Shown here in pieces: positions 15,819 through 25,528 of a stretch of 64,000 nt of DNA. The translations under genes and the position numbers were made by a program. Every line of letters starts with the position of its first letter. Position 1 is the first letter of the stretch. This stretch comes from Bacteroidota bacterium (GTDB lineage: Bacteria > Bacteroidota > Bacteroidia > Bacteroidales > JAAUTT01), in NCBI GenBank assembly GCA_023429135.1, contig JAEYWD010000037.1, positions 1-64,000 of the forward strand, written 5' to 3'. The notes under the pieces are model-generated. The model saw nothing but the letters and a program-made list of their open reading frames with translations. It was not told the DNA's origin and made no database searches.

Positions 15819-16736
15819 ATGTTTAAAAAAAAGTACCTTTCACAAGTTTCTTCTTTGTTTCTAATATCCTGTTTTGTTGTAGCAACCTCCTGTAAATCGG
15901 GTGGAGGAGATAATTCAAATAATCTGGCAATCGATTCAGCAGACCTGGAACAGGATATTTTTGAAGACATCAGTACCGCCAAACAAATTTTCTATTCGCT
16001 TCCATCTCCTTTGGAATCAGCTATGTTAATCAAGTCGTCGGGAGCAACTTTTGACGAAAAGCTTCTGAATCCCACGGGCAATACTTCTAAATATACTACC
16101 AACAAGAGTATGGCCCTAAACCTTGGTGCTTATACCACCGACCTGAGTTATGCAAGTTTATTCGATCAGGCACAGATTACCATTTCCTATATGGATGCCT
16201 CAAAGAAAATGGCTGATGGTTTAGGTATTCTCGATGCAATTGATAAAACAACTATCGATCGTCTGGAAGAAAATATTAATAACCGGGATGTGATATTGGA
16301 TATAATTTCTGAAACTTTCATGTCGTCTACCTCGTTTTTAAAGGAAAATGAACGTCAGGCACTTTCATCTATTGTTATGGTAGGAGGCTGGGTTGAAGGA
16401 CTTTATATTGCAACCCAATTGGTGGGTGATAAATTTTCGGCCGACTCCAAAATTGTTGAACGTATTGTTGATCAAAAGCTTTCGCTGGATATGGTAATGA
16501 AACTTCTCGAGAGCAATAAAACAAACGAAGATGTAGCTGCAATTATTACTGAAATGCAGGATCTTAAGGCTACTTACGACAAGATAATTATTAAGTCTTC
16601 GAAGATAGAACCAGTTCTTGATGAAAATACGAAGGTAACTACCCTTAAATCAGAATCTTCCTCCAACATAAATGAAAGTATTTTTGTGGAATTGCGTAAT
16701 AAAGTAAAAAATATAAGAACCAATTATACGCTCTAA
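15819..16736 (+). CDS. Lipoprotein of unknown function, paralogue B
   Basis: This is a 305-residue lipoprotein with lipobox VATSC (Cys25) followed by KSGGG. Its body aligns with paralogue A (12008-12853) along nearly its whole length: IFYSL, ATFDEKLLNP, ALNLGAYTTDLSYASLFDQ, GGWVEGLYIATQLV, ERIVDQKLSLDMVMKLLES. It carries an extra C-terminal Ser/Thr-rich stretch of about 35 residues. Function unknown. The next gene (16749) starts 12 nt downstream and is probably cotranscribed. Confidence 0.85.
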   Translation: MFKKKYLSQVSSLFLISCFVVATSCKSGGGDNSNNLAIDSADLEQDIFEDISTAKQIFYSLPSPLESAMLIKSSGATFDEKLLNPTGNTSKYTTNKSMALNLGAYTTDLSYASLFDQAQITISYMDASKKMADGLGILDAIDKTTIDRLEENINNRDVILDIISETFMSSTSFLKENERQALSSIVMVGGWVEGLYIATQLVGDKFSADSKIVERIVDQKLSLDMVMKLLESNKTNEDVAAIITEMQDLKATYDKIIIKSSKIEPVLDENTKVTTLKSESSSNINESIFVELRNKVKNIRTNYTL

Positions 16737-16748
16737 TAATTTGTAGTC

Positions 16749-17189
16749 ATGAAGAAAATCTTACCGGTTGTAGTATTTTTGTTTTTAATAACCGTAAACT
16801 TTTCGGCAAACGGCCAATGTAAAAGTTTTGCCAAAAAAATCTGTAAACTTGAACTGATTCCTTATATTCACGATGGTAACTATCATGCTGCCGTTTTAAC
16901 TGAAGGTGAGGAAGCTGAATTATATAAAACTTTTTATGAGGGCCAGGAATATCGCATTGCCGTTTGTGGAAGTGAAGTATTTGCCAACGTTGAATTTAAA
17001 GTTATTGATGCGAATAAAAAAGTTCTTTACAGTAACAAAGACCACGGGATGTCGAAAATCTGGGATTTTAAACTCGAATCGAGTCAGCAGTTAAAAATTG
17101 TTGTTAAAGTTCCAGTTAGTTCTGCCACTAAACCAGAAACTGAAATTGTAAGTGGTTGTGTGGCAATTATGTTTGGTTTCAAAGGTTAG
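16749..17189 (+). CDS. Small exported protein of unknown function
   Basis: This 146-residue protein has a clear signal peptide (MKKILPVVVFLFLITVNFSANGQ). The mature part of about 123 residues is probably all-beta: YHAAVLTEGEEAELYKTFYEGQEYRIAVCGS, FKVIDANKKVLYS, WDFKLESSQQLKIVVKVP, SGCVAIMFGFKG. The pattern resembles Bacteroidota periplasmic beta-sandwich proteins. Three Cys residues lie in the mature protein near the N-terminus (CKSF, ICKL) and in VCGS, with a fourth in SGCVA. It is in an operon with lipoprotein B, which suggests a shared envelope role. Confidence 0.8.
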   Translation: MKKILPVVVFLFLITVNFSANGQCKSFAKKICKLELIPYIHDGNYHAAVLTEGEEAELYKTFYEGQEYRIAVCGSEVFANVEFKVIDANKKVLYSNKDHGMSKIWDFKLESSQQLKIVVKVPVSSATKPETEIVSGCVAIMFGFKG

Positions 17190-17206
17190 AAATAATTAAG
17201 ATATAG

Positions 17207-17236
17207 TAAAAAAAAGGGGCTTGTGGCCCCTTTTTT
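17207..17236 (+). terminator. Terminator after 16749-17189
   Basis: A-rich arm, GGGGC/GCCCC stem with a TTGTG loop, then TTTTTT. Confidence 0.85.
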
Positions 17237-17377
17237 AATTTATACACAACCTGAAAACAAGGATAGCATAACTGATCCCAATTCTGCTGAGTTGAGTTCT
17301 CTTGAACATCCTTTTCTTATAGTATTAATTACGTAGTTGTTGTGATATATTAATTCGAATATTCATTAATTTTTGAT

Positions 17378-17385
17378 TATGTTTG
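17378..17385 (+). promoter_or_regulatory. -7 box of the ECF sigma gene
   Basis: TATGTTTG fits TAnnTTTG, 20 nt before the ATG at 17405. A TTCG at 17354-17357, spaced 20 nt upstream, is a weak -33. Confidence 0.45.
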
Positions 17386-17404
17386 TTCATAACTAATTGA
17401 TAAA

Positions 17405-17962
17405 ATGCAATCCCTTCATAGCATCAAACAGTTGATGAACAGAGTCTCTGAAGATGATTCTGAGGCTTTTACTGAGCTGTTTGATTTGTATTTCTCCAAG
17501 GTTTTCCGGATTGCCAGTTTCTTTATAAAATCAGAAGATGTTTGTCAGGAAGTAGTGTCGGATGTATTTCTTAACATATGGAACAACCGTAAAAAACTGA
17601 AGGAAATAAGCAATTTTGACTCGTTTGTTTTTATTGTTACCAAGAACAAAGCCTTTGATTATTTGGACAAGATGGGCCGTGAACCTGATTATATATTTGA
17701 TTTGTCTATCGAGATTCCGTCAGGAGCGAATAGTCCGGAAACTCAACTTATAAACAACGAACTTGATAAAATACTTCAAAAAACTATTGAAGAGCTGCCT
17801 CCACGATGCAGGATGATATATATAATGTGCCGTGAACAGGGACTTAAATACCGCGAAATTGCTGAAGTTATGTCCATTTCCGAAAGAACAGTAAATGCCC
17901 AAATGGTAATAGCTGTTAAAAAAATTGGCGAAGTCATTAGGAAATATCTTTTGTTGTTTTAA
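17405..17962 (+). CDS. ECF RNA polymerase sigma factor (Bacteroidota family)
   Basis: This 185-residue sigma-70 family ECF factor has region 2 at about 20-90 (DLYFSKVFRIASFFI, EDVCQEVVSDVFLNIWNNR, FDSFVFIVTKNKAFDYL). Region 4 is at about 125-175 (LPPRCRMIYIMCREQGLKYREIAEVMSISERTVNAQ). It would direct transcription of the adjacent SusC/SusD locus when released by the FecR protein encoded next. The region 4 helix-turn-helix is intact. Confidence 0.92.
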   Translation: MQSLHSIKQLMNRVSEDDSEAFTELFDLYFSKVFRIASFFIKSEDVCQEVVSDVFLNIWNNRKKLKEISNFDSFVFIVTKNKAFDYLDKMGREPDYIFDLSIEIPSGANSPETQLINNELDKILQKTIEELPPRCRMIYIMCREQGLKYREIAEVMSISERTVNAQMVIAVKKIGEVIRKYLLLF

Positions 17963-18063
17963 TTATTTGTTAATCTGAATGTAACAAATAATTTTCTCTT
18001 TTTTTCAGAATTATTTAGGTATACTTTCATCTTTTCCCGTCTTTAACCCGACAAAGATTTATT

Positions 18064-19065
18064 ATGACGGAAAAAGACAACAATATTTGGGAGATAATAA
18101 CTGCTGTTCTAGATGGTTCTGTTTCTGAGGAAGAGAAATCAAAGTTAAATTCCTGGCTTGAAGAGAACGATACAAATAAGAAAACTTACAATCTGATCCG
18201 GAATTCGGTTATCCGGGGAAAGGAAGACCATTCAAATCTGAAGCTTAAGGTCTTTTCGAAAATCCAAGGTGGGATGATTAAAAGAAAATATCAGCGAAGA
18301 GTTCAACTTTGGCGATATTGTACAGCGGCCTCAATTGCTGCGTTAATGCTTATATCATATTTTTTTGTGAAGGGAAATCTATCATCTTCCGAAACTTATG
18401 TGGAAGCACACTGTCCTTATGGAAATAAGTCGCAGGTTATTTTAAATGATAGCACGATAGTTTATCTGAATTCAGGCTCAAGTTTAATATATCCCAGCAG
18501 GTTCAAAGGCGATTTTCGAAGAGTAATTCTAAAAGGTGAAGGGTATTTTGATGTGAAAAAGGATAGGAAACATCCTTTTATGGTCGAAACGGGAGAGATA
18601 ACAATAAGAGTGTTTGGAACCCGGTTCAATGTAAAGAATTATGAAGATGAAAATACAATAGAAACAACCTTAATAGAAGGTTCTGTGGGTTTATCCGGAA
18701 AATCAGGCACTAACGTTAACAAAACAATTGAATTGATTCCCAATCAACAGGCAATTTACAGTAAAAGTACGGGAGTTATTGAAAAAATATATATAGATGC
18801 TGAGCTGTTGGCTCTCTGGAAGGACGGTAAATACTACTTCGAAAAAGAACCACTCTCTTCCATTGTCAAGAAACTCGAACGAAACTTCAATGTAAATATC
18901 AGGATAACATCAGAATCGTTAAACAACAGGGTTTTCTCCGGTTTGATAGATAAAAACAAAAACATTTTTCAAACGCTTGATATCATGAAAAAATACAGTC
19001 GCTTCAGTTATGTATTAAGCAACGATACCATATTGTTACAACAAAACATCAAAAAAACCAAATAA
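18064..19065 (+). CDS. FecR-family anti-sigma regulator
   Basis: This 333-residue FecR protein has a cytosolic N-terminal anti-sigma segment (1-75), one transmembrane helix (about 80-99, AASIAALMLISYFFV), the periplasmic FecR domain (about 105-215, with EGYFDVKKDRKHPFMVETGEITIRVFGTRFNVKNY) and a C-terminal DUF4974/STN-like domain (about 255-325). It senses the signalling domain of the SusC receptor and controls the sigma factor encoded 101 nt upstream. This is the classic trans-envelope relay. Confidence 0.92.
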   Translation: MTEKDNNIWEIITAVLDGSVSEEEKSKLNSWLEENDTNKKTYNLIRNSVIRGKEDHSNLKLKVFSKIQGGMIKRKYQRRVQLWRYCTAASIAALMLISYFFVKGNLSSSETYVEAHCPYGNKSQVILNDSTIVYLNSGSSLIYPSRFKGDFRRVILKGEGYFDVKKDRKHPFMVETGEITIRVFGTRFNVKNYEDENTIETTLIEGSVGLSGKSGTNVNKTIELIPNQQAIYSKSTGVIEKIYIDAELLALWKDGKYYFEKEPLSSIVKKLERNFNVNIRITSESLNNRVFSGLIDKNKNIFQTLDIMKKYSRFSYVLSNDTILLQQNIKKTK

Positions 19066-19106
19066 CTTAAAATTACAGTATGAACACATCTTAGAACAAA
19101 ACGAAA

Positions 19107-19138
19107 AAATCGGAAAATGGTGACACATTTCCCGATTT
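19107..19138 (+). promoter_or_regulatory. Hairpin between fecR and susC
   Basis: AAATCGG-A-AAATG at 19107-19119 pairs with CATTT-C-CCGATTT at 19126-19138 around a GTGACA loop, 55 nt before the susC ATG. No U-tract follows, so it is more likely an mRNA-stability or attenuation element than a terminator. Confidence 0.45.
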
Positions 19139-19192
19139 GCAATCTGGCAACAAACAAACGACTTTATTTAATTACCAAAACTATTCAAAAGT

Positions 19193-22100
19193 ATGAAAAA
19201 AAATTCATTCAAAGGGCGATTCATGCTCTTTTGTGACTACTACAAATTACTCAGGATTATGAAAATTTCGTTGTTTTTAATGGTAGTTTGTACCCTTGGA
19301 ATTACAGCCATGACAAGCTATTCACAGGTAACAAAATTAAGTTTCAGCATTGAAAATGCTACAATTAAAGATCTGTTAAAAGAAATTGGTAAAAACAGTG
19401 AATTCTCTTTCTGGTACGACAATGATGAATTGAACGACAATCAAAGAATCTCAATGAATATTAAAAATCAGCCTCTCAACAAGATTCTTGATCTTGCTCT
19501 AAAAGACCAGCATTTGAATTATGAGATTAAAGACAAGGTAATATTTATATTTCGGGATATATCCCAAAATCAGGGTGAAGCAGGAGCCCGTCAGCAACAA
19601 AAAGTAACGGGAACAGTCACTGATGCTTCTACCGGGGAACCTCTCATTGGAGTTAATATTGTTGTGGAAGGAACCACCATCGGAGTCATTACCGATGTTA
19701 GTGGAAAATATACCATTGATATTCCGGAACCAAATGTTACTCTAACCTTTTCGTATGTTGGTTACAATACTGAGCAGGTTACAACAGGTGGAAAGGGCGT
19801 AATTGATATGAAATTGATCCCCAACATTGAAGAGTTGAAAGAGGTTGTTGTTACTGCTCTTGGTATCAGGCATGAGGAAAAATCGTTAGGATATGCTGTT
19901 CAGAAGTTAGGAGGAGAAACGTTTACCGGAGTAAAAGGCGAAAGTATTACAACCAGTCTTACTGGTAAAGTAGCCGGTTTGCAAATTCAGAATACTACTG
20001 AGTTCTTTGAGTCGTCAAGTATTAAGCTCAGAGGTTCCAACGCACTTATTGTGGTTAACGGAGTTCCTACTAATAATACTTCGCTCGATGATATTTCGCC
20101 AGATGACATTGAAGATGTTAGTGTTCTGAAAGGTGCCACTGCTTCGGCCTTATACGGAAACAGAGGTAGTAATGGTGCTATTATGATTACCACCAAAAGA
20201 AAGGAAAAAAATTCTTTTACTGTGGATGTAAATTCAAGCACTATCATGAGAGCTGGATTTCTAAAGATTCCTGAAACACAAAAGAGTTATGGTACTGGTG
20301 TTGGTAACCAGGCAATTTACGACGGAGAATTTGTGTGGGGCCCCCACCTTGATATGGGAACAACTGCCCTTCAGGTAGATCCAAAGACCGGAACAATGAT
20401 AGAAATGCCCCTGGTATCAAAAGGAAAGGACAATTTGAAAAATTTCCTGGAGCAAAGTTTAATAACCAATAACAATATTAGCATTTCTCAATCTACCAAG
20501 TTTGGTTCAGTGAGGGGATCTTTTTCGCATGTATATAATAAAGGTGAAGCACCAAACACCAAATCGAACAAGTATATTTTCAACTTAAGTGGAAATATAA
20601 ATCTTACCGATAAGTTTACCTTAGATGCTTCATGGAATTATTCGAAACGAGAAACTCCTAATCAGCCTAATTACGGGTATGGCCGAAATGGTTCTTATAT
20701 TTATCTTCTTACCATCTGGAATGGTCCCGATTTCGATGTCAGAGAATGGAAAGATTACTGGTTAATTAAAGATAAAGAGCAAAAGTATTACCAAACAGGA
20801 TGGTACGATAATCCGTATTTTCTATGTTATGAGGTACTGAATCCGCATTCAATTGATGTCAATACCGGACAGTTTACGGCTAATTATACTGTAATGCCTG
20901 GACTTAAATTTTTATTTAGAAGTGGTATTGATACATACTCTGACAGGTATTCTCAGCGCCGGGCCAAAAGTTATAACAGGAATGGTAAAGGATCTTTTTT
21001 GACAGGTCAGGAATATTCCATGAATCTGAACAATGATGCAATAATTTCCTATAATAAAACCTTTGGCAGGTTTGGTATAGATGCATTAGGCGGAGGCTCT
21101 GTATATTATTATCAGTACAGGTATGTACAGGCCAATACTACAAATGGATTATCAATTCCAGGTTTCTATTCTTTAAATGCTTCCGTAGATCCGGTTAAGG
21201 CATCGAGCAGCTTTCAGAAAAAACAGGTAAACAGCCTTTACGGAAAACTGTCGTTTGCGTTGAATAACGCCTATTATCTGGATTTAACAGGTAGAAATGA
21301 CTGGTCGTCTACTTTGCCGGAATCTACCCGATCCTATTTTTATCCGTCGGTTGCTTTGAGTACTATTGTTTCCGAAGTTTTCGATTTGCCAAAATTAATC
21401 AGTTTCTGGAAATTAAGGGCATCGTGGACAGTTTCAAAAAAGGACCTTGGCATTTTCGACCTGAACCAGGCATACAGTATTTCTACCAATGCCTGGAATA
21501 CCCTGAACGCCGAATACTATCCTTCAACCATCCGGGGTGAAGATGTAAATCCTCAATCCAACCGGGTTTATGAGCTGGGAACCAATATCCGTTTTCTCAA
21601 TAACCGTATTAACCTTGATTATGCATACTTTAACAGGTTGCAGTATAATCTTCTGGTTAATACCTCCTTATCGCCGGCAACAGGCTTTAATAGTAAACAA
21701 ACAAATACTGACGAACAATATGTTCAACGAGGAATGGAAATTACCCTGAAAGGGACCCCCGTAAAACGCAGCCAACTGGAATGGGAAATCGTGCTTAACT
21801 GGTCGTATAATCATTGGTATTACGATAAACTGGATCCGGTATATACCGACAAAAAAATATACATTAAAGAAGGTGCGCGGTACGATGTTAACAGAACAAG
21901 GGATTGGGAACGCGACCCATATGGGAATATTGTTATAGGATCGGATGGATATCCGAAAAAAAGTAATTTCTTTTCGGACAAAGTTGGATACAGTGATCCT
22001 GACTGGATTTGGGGATTAGCCAATTCACTGACATACAAAAACTGGACATGCTATCTGACTTTCGATGGCAGGGTAGGTGGGGAGACTTTTTCGGATACTG

Positions 22101-22597
22101 AATATGGATTATGGGCAGCAGGCTCACATCCTGACAGCGACAATAAATGGAGATATGATGAGGTAGTGAATGGTAAAACAAATTATATTGGAGAGGGTGT
22201 CAAAGTAGTTTCCGGGGAATTAGTACGCGACGGATCGGGTAATATTGTTTCGGACAATCGTGTATTTGCCAAAAACGATATCGAAGTTCCTTACACAAAC
22301 TATATGGGATCCTGGTGTGGCTATGGGAGTGACGATGGTGGAAATCCACATGTAAGGCCCCGTGAGTTATTTTTCTCAGAAACTTTTTTTAAACTGAGAG
22401 AATTGGCAGTTAATTACAATTTTCCTACCAATGTTTGTAAAAAAATAGGAATGAAAAATTTGAGTGTTGGCGTAATAGGTCAAAACCTCTTTATCTGGAC
22501 TAAAGGTTTCCGTTTCGACGATCCCGACTCAGGTTCCGGGAACCTTCCATCTCCTTCTCAACGATATGTGGGTTTCAACATCAAATTAAGTTTATAA
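19193..22597 (+). CDS. SusC/RagA-type TonB-dependent transporter with STN domain
   Basis: This 1134-residue outer-membrane transporter has a signal-anchor-like leader with a hydrophobic core at about 24-42. Next come the STN signalling domain (about 48-115, SFSIENATIKDLLKEIGKNSEFSFWYDNDEL), a carboxypeptidase-regulatory-like domain (about 135-210, VTGTVTDASTGEPLIGVNIVVEG), the plug (EELKEVVVTALG through GNRGSNGAIMITTKR) and the beta-barrel ending in FNIKLSL. The STN domain matches the FecR/sigma pair upstream, implying substrate-induced autoregulation. It forms a complex with SusD encoded next (17-nt gap). Confidence 0.95.
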   Translation: MKKNSFKGRFMLFCDYYKLLRIMKISLFLMVVCTLGITAMTSYSQVTKLSFSIENATIKDLLKEIGKNSEFSFWYDNDELNDNQRISMNIKNQPLNKILDLALKDQHLNYEIKDKVIFIFRDISQNQGEAGARQQQKVTGTVTDASTGEPLIGVNIVVEGTTIGVITDVSGKYTIDIPEPNVTLTFSYVGYNTEQVTTGGKGVIDMKLIPNIEELKEVVVTALGIRHEEKSLGYAVQKLGGETFTGVKGESITTSLTGKVAGLQIQNTTEFFESSSIKLRGSNALIVVNGVPTNNTSLDDISPDDIEDVSVLKGATASALYGNRGSNGAIMITTKRKEKNSFTVDVNSSTIMRAGFLKIPETQKSYGTGVGNQAIYDGEFVWGPHLDMGTTALQVDPKTGTMIEMPLVSKGKDNLKNFLEQSLITNNNISISQSTKFGSVRGSFSHVYNKGEAPNTKSNKYIFNLSGNINLTDKFTLDASWNYSKRETPNQPNYGYGRNGSYIYLLTIWNGPDFDVREWKDYWLIKDKEQKYYQTGWYDNPYFLCYEVLNPHSIDVNTGQFTANYTVMPGLKFLFRSGIDTYSDRYSQRRAKSYNRNGKGSFLTGQEYSMNLNNDAIISYNKTFGRFGIDALGGGSVYYYQYRYVQANTTNGLSIPGFYSLNASVDPVKASSSFQKKQVNSLYGKLSFALNNAYYLDLTGRNDWSSTLPESTRSYFYPSVALSTIVSEVFDLPKLISFWKLRASWTVSKKDLGIFDLNQAYSISTNAWNTLNAEYYPSTIRGEDVNPQSNRVYELGTNIRFLNNRINLDYAYFNRLQYNLLVNTSLSPATGFNSKQTNTDEQYVQRGMEITLKGTPVKRSQLEWEIVLNWSYNHWYYDKLDPVYTDKKIYIKEGARYDVNRTRDWERDPYGNIVIGSDGYPKKSNFFSDKVGYSDPDWIWGLANSLTYKNWTCYLTFDGRVGGETFSDTEYGLWAAGSHPDSDNKWRYDEVVNGKTNYIGEGVKVVSGELVRDGSGNIVSDNRVFAKNDIEVPYTNYMGSWCGYGSDDGGNPHVRPRELFFSETFFKLRELAVNYNFPTNVCKKIGMKNLSVGVIGQNLFIWTKGFRFDDPDSGSGNLPSPSQRYVGFNIKLSL

Positions 22598-22614
22598 ATT
22601 AAAACTGGCAAATT

Positions 22615-24141
22615 ATGAAAACAAATACCATCATATTAATATTCTGTTTACTCCTCTTATTGGGTGCATCCTGTTCCAAATTCGACGAAATAAACACAAA
22701 TCCCGATGTTTCTACCCAAGGAGACGCATCTATGTTGCTCACCGGTATAGAACTTTCTTTGAGACCAGGTACCGGGAAAAACTTCATGTTCCCTTTTCTC
22801 CTTCAAAAGGAAATTATTTGGACAGAAGGAGCTATTTCCGACATTCAGTACAATAAATTTACCCGAATAGATTATTCTATCTACTCCACCCTGAAAAATG
22901 TAAAAAAGATGGAAGAGGTTGCTGTTAGATCTGGAAATAACATTGATGCTTATAGAGCCGCTGGTCATTTTTTCAGATGTTTTAAGCTGTTCAATTTAAC
23001 CATGCAGGTTGGTGATATTCCCTATTCCGATGCCCTGTTGGGAGAATCGGGGGTTTATAAGCCTAAATACGATAACCAAAAAGATATTCTGGTCTCTATA
23101 CTCAACCACCTGGATACAGCATCTGTATTATTTTCCAAGGCAATAGACAATAATCAGAAGCTTTCTGGTGATATCTTTTACTCAGGAAATCCTTCCAAAT
23201 GGTTAAAAATGGTCAACAGTTTTAAGCTGCAAGTGCTTATCAATCTTTCCGCAAAAGAAAACGATAGCGATTTGAATATCATAAATAGGTTGAAAGCCAT
23301 AGTTAATAATCCAGATCAAAATCCGGTTATGTCATCCAATTCCGATAATTTCCAAATTGTATACAGGGATAAAGAAGGGGAGAAAAAACCTTTTTATGTG
23401 ACAGGATTTGAGGTATATGCCATAACATCATCTTTTGTTGTAGATAAGCTAAAAAGCCTTCAGGATTACAGACTATTCTATTATGCCGATCCTCTTGCAG
23501 GAAAACCTGAAGGAGAATTCGATTCATATGCCGGACTGGACCCTTCAGCCCCTAACGATAATAACTTGGTACTATATGCATTAGGGAAAGCTTCGCCGAT
23601 TAATAAATTGTATTATAACAAAGACTATCCTCAGGGATTTCCGTATGTTATACTGGGATACGCTGATGTACAGTTTATTTTGGCCGAAGCTGCAGCAAGG
23701 GGTTGGATTAGTAATGCCGATCAGTATTATAAAAAAGGTATTAAAGCTTCCATGGAATTCAGAATGAACAATATCGATTCAAAATGGGTTCATGGGATGC
23801 CCCTTACGAGTGCCTATATAACTTCATATTTGGAAAAGTCCGAGATTCAGATTCCTTCGGATAAAGAAGGAATGCTCAAACAAATTATATGGCAAAAATA
23901 TCTGGCATCGCTTTTTCAAAATGACTGGAATGTTTATTTTGATTATAGACGTACCGGATACCCTGAATTTCCTATAAATCCTGCAACTAACAGAAATGAA
24001 ACTGTTGATAAGATGCCGTTGCGCTGGTTGTATCCCGATGTTGAATATAATTATAACCAGGAGAATATACAACAGGCTGTGACTCGTCAGTTTGCAGGAA
24101 AAGACGATGCAAACCAGACAATATGGTTACTTAAGAATTGA
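22615..24141 (+). CDS. SusD/RagB-family substrate-binding lipoprotein
   Basis: This 508-residue outer-membrane lipoprotein has lipobox GASC with Cys20. It caps the SusC barrel and captures the nutrient. SusD features are the FDEINTNPD start after the lipidation site, TPR-like helical pairs (AAGHFFRCFKLFNLTMQVGDIPYSDALLGE) and the later AEAAARGW segment with YYKKGIKASMEF. It resembles the SusD-like_2 branch, which often pairs with non-starch ligands. It is translated from the susC transcript. Confidence 0.92.
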   Translation: MKTNTIILIFCLLLLLGASCSKFDEINTNPDVSTQGDASMLLTGIELSLRPGTGKNFMFPFLLQKEIIWTEGAISDIQYNKFTRIDYSIYSTLKNVKKMEEVAVRSGNNIDAYRAAGHFFRCFKLFNLTMQVGDIPYSDALLGESGVYKPKYDNQKDILVSILNHLDTASVLFSKAIDNNQKLSGDIFYSGNPSKWLKMVNSFKLQVLINLSAKENDSDLNIINRLKAIVNNPDQNPVMSSNSDNFQIVYRDKEGEKKPFYVTGFEVYAITSSFVVDKLKSLQDYRLFYYADPLAGKPEGEFDSYAGLDPSAPNDNNLVLYALGKASPINKLYYNKDYPQGFPYVILGYADVQFILAEAAARGWISNADQYYKKGIKASMEFRMNNIDSKWVHGMPLTSAYITSYLEKSEIQIPSDKEGMLKQIIWQKYLASLFQNDWNVYFDYRRTGYPEFPINPATNRNETVDKMPLRWLYPDVEYNYNQENIQQAVTRQFAGKDDANQTIWLLKN

Positions 24142-24391
24142 TCTTTATATTGATATTGAATTTATAGAAACACTGATTAATTAATAAGATTGCCAAAATG
24201 AGCTATCCGTGACCGTAAGATTTGATATAAACTCAATGATTACTGTCATGGATGCTCTACCTTGTTATCCTAGAGCGATTATGAACAGATAAGATATGAT
24301 AATCTCGGTATAAGTACCTGAAATCAAAGTTAAACCGGCAAATCTTTTTAATTAAAAAAACGAATATTTTTAACATATGACCTTTTAATAC

Positions 24392-25456
24392 ATGAAACAA
24401 CGTTTTTCTTTTCTCATCATATTTTTATTCTTTTTGTGTGCATGCCATACGGAATCTTCGAAGAGTAAGAATGTTTTAACCGAACCTTTGAAGAGTGGTG
24501 CCGATTTAAAAGTATTACAGTTAAATGTTTGGATGGCGGGATCAAAAATAGAAAATGGTACTGAAGCTATCGCCGATATAATAATTGAAACAGGTGCCGA
24601 TTTGGTTACACTAAGTGAAGTGAATACTCAATTTATGGTATCGCTGGTATCGGCTTTGCGTAAAAAGAATGTAACATTTCACTTTGTTCCCACCAACGAT
24701 TGCGGGATATTAACAAAATACCCCGTTATAGAGCAAAAATTTATTTATTCTCCCGATGAAGGATTTAATGGAATACTCAAAACAAGTATTACCCTTACGG
24801 ATAAGAAATTATGTCTTTATTCAGCTCATTTGGATTATCAGCATTACGGAGCATTTCTTCCAAGAGGTTATGACGGACAAAGCTGGAAGAAGATGCCTGC
24901 TCCAGTGACTGCGCCCGATGAAGTATTATCTTTTAACAGCAAATCAAGGCGCGAAGATCAGATTGGAGAGCTGATACGGGACGCTGCCAGGGAATCGGCA
25001 AAGGGGAGTATTATTCTTGTGGGAGGTGATTTTAACGAACCCTCACATCTGGATTGGGTCGAGACCACAAAGAATCTCTATGATCATAAAGGAGCCATTA
25101 TTCCCTGGCCTTGCACATTGATGCTTCAAAATGCAGGTTTTTGTGATACATACCGGGAGTTTTTCCCTGATCCGGTTGCACACCCGGGATTTACCTGGCC
25201 AAGCAATAATCCTCTTGTGGATGTAAATAAACTTTCGTGGGCCCCGGAGAGCGATGAAAGAGATCGTATCGATTTTATTTTCTATCAAAAAAATCAGGGT
25301 CTGAAACTTAATAAAGTTACCATTGTGGGGCCTCTCGGAACCATTTTGAAAGGAAAGAGGGACGCAGACCAACTTAATGATTCAATTTTTTCACCCAAAG
25401 TTCCGTGGCCTTCAGATCATAAAGGAATTCTGGCAATATTTTCTTTTGAAAAATGA
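24392..25456 (+). CDS. Exported endonuclease/exonuclease/phosphatase-family lipoprotein
   Basis: This 354-residue EEP (DNase I-like) fold phosphodiesterase has a lipobox with Cys18 (FLCAC). Catalytic motifs are LQLNVWMAG, TLSEVN (metal-binding Glu), YSAHLDYQHYG, VGGDFNEPSHLDW, DRIDFIFY and SDHKGILA. All key Asp/Glu/His/Asn positions are present. The family cleaves phosphodiesters in nucleic acids, phospholipids or inositol phosphates. It lies 250 nt after susD on the same strand with no other enzyme nearby, so it probably processes the substrate of this SusCD pair. The 250-nt spacer shows nothing recognisable. Confidence 0.88.
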   Translation: MKQRFSFLIIFLFFLCACHTESSKSKNVLTEPLKSGADLKVLQLNVWMAGSKIENGTEAIADIIIETGADLVTLSEVNTQFMVSLVSALRKKNVTFHFVPTNDCGILTKYPVIEQKFIYSPDEGFNGILKTSITLTDKKLCLYSAHLDYQHYGAFLPRGYDGQSWKKMPAPVTAPDEVLSFNSKSRREDQIGELIRDAARESAKGSIILVGGDFNEPSHLDWVETTKNLYDHKGAIIPWPCTLMLQNAGFCDTYREFFPDPVAHPGFTWPSNNPLVDVNKLSWAPESDERDRIDFIFYQKNQGLKLNKVTIVGPLGTILKGKRDADQLNDSIFSPKVPWPSDHKGILAIFSFEK

Positions 25457-25497
25457 ATAAAGTCATAACAGAACTATAACCTTTTTATGATTTAACC

Positions 25498-25527
25498 AAA
25501 CCCCCGTCTTCCGGATGGGGGTTTTAC
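25498..25527. terminator. Bidirectional terminator
   Basis: AAACCCCC and GGGGGTTTT enclose GTCTTCCGGAT, between the convergent EEP lipoprotein gene and the CDF transporter gene. Confidence 0.8.
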
Positions 25528-25528
25528 T

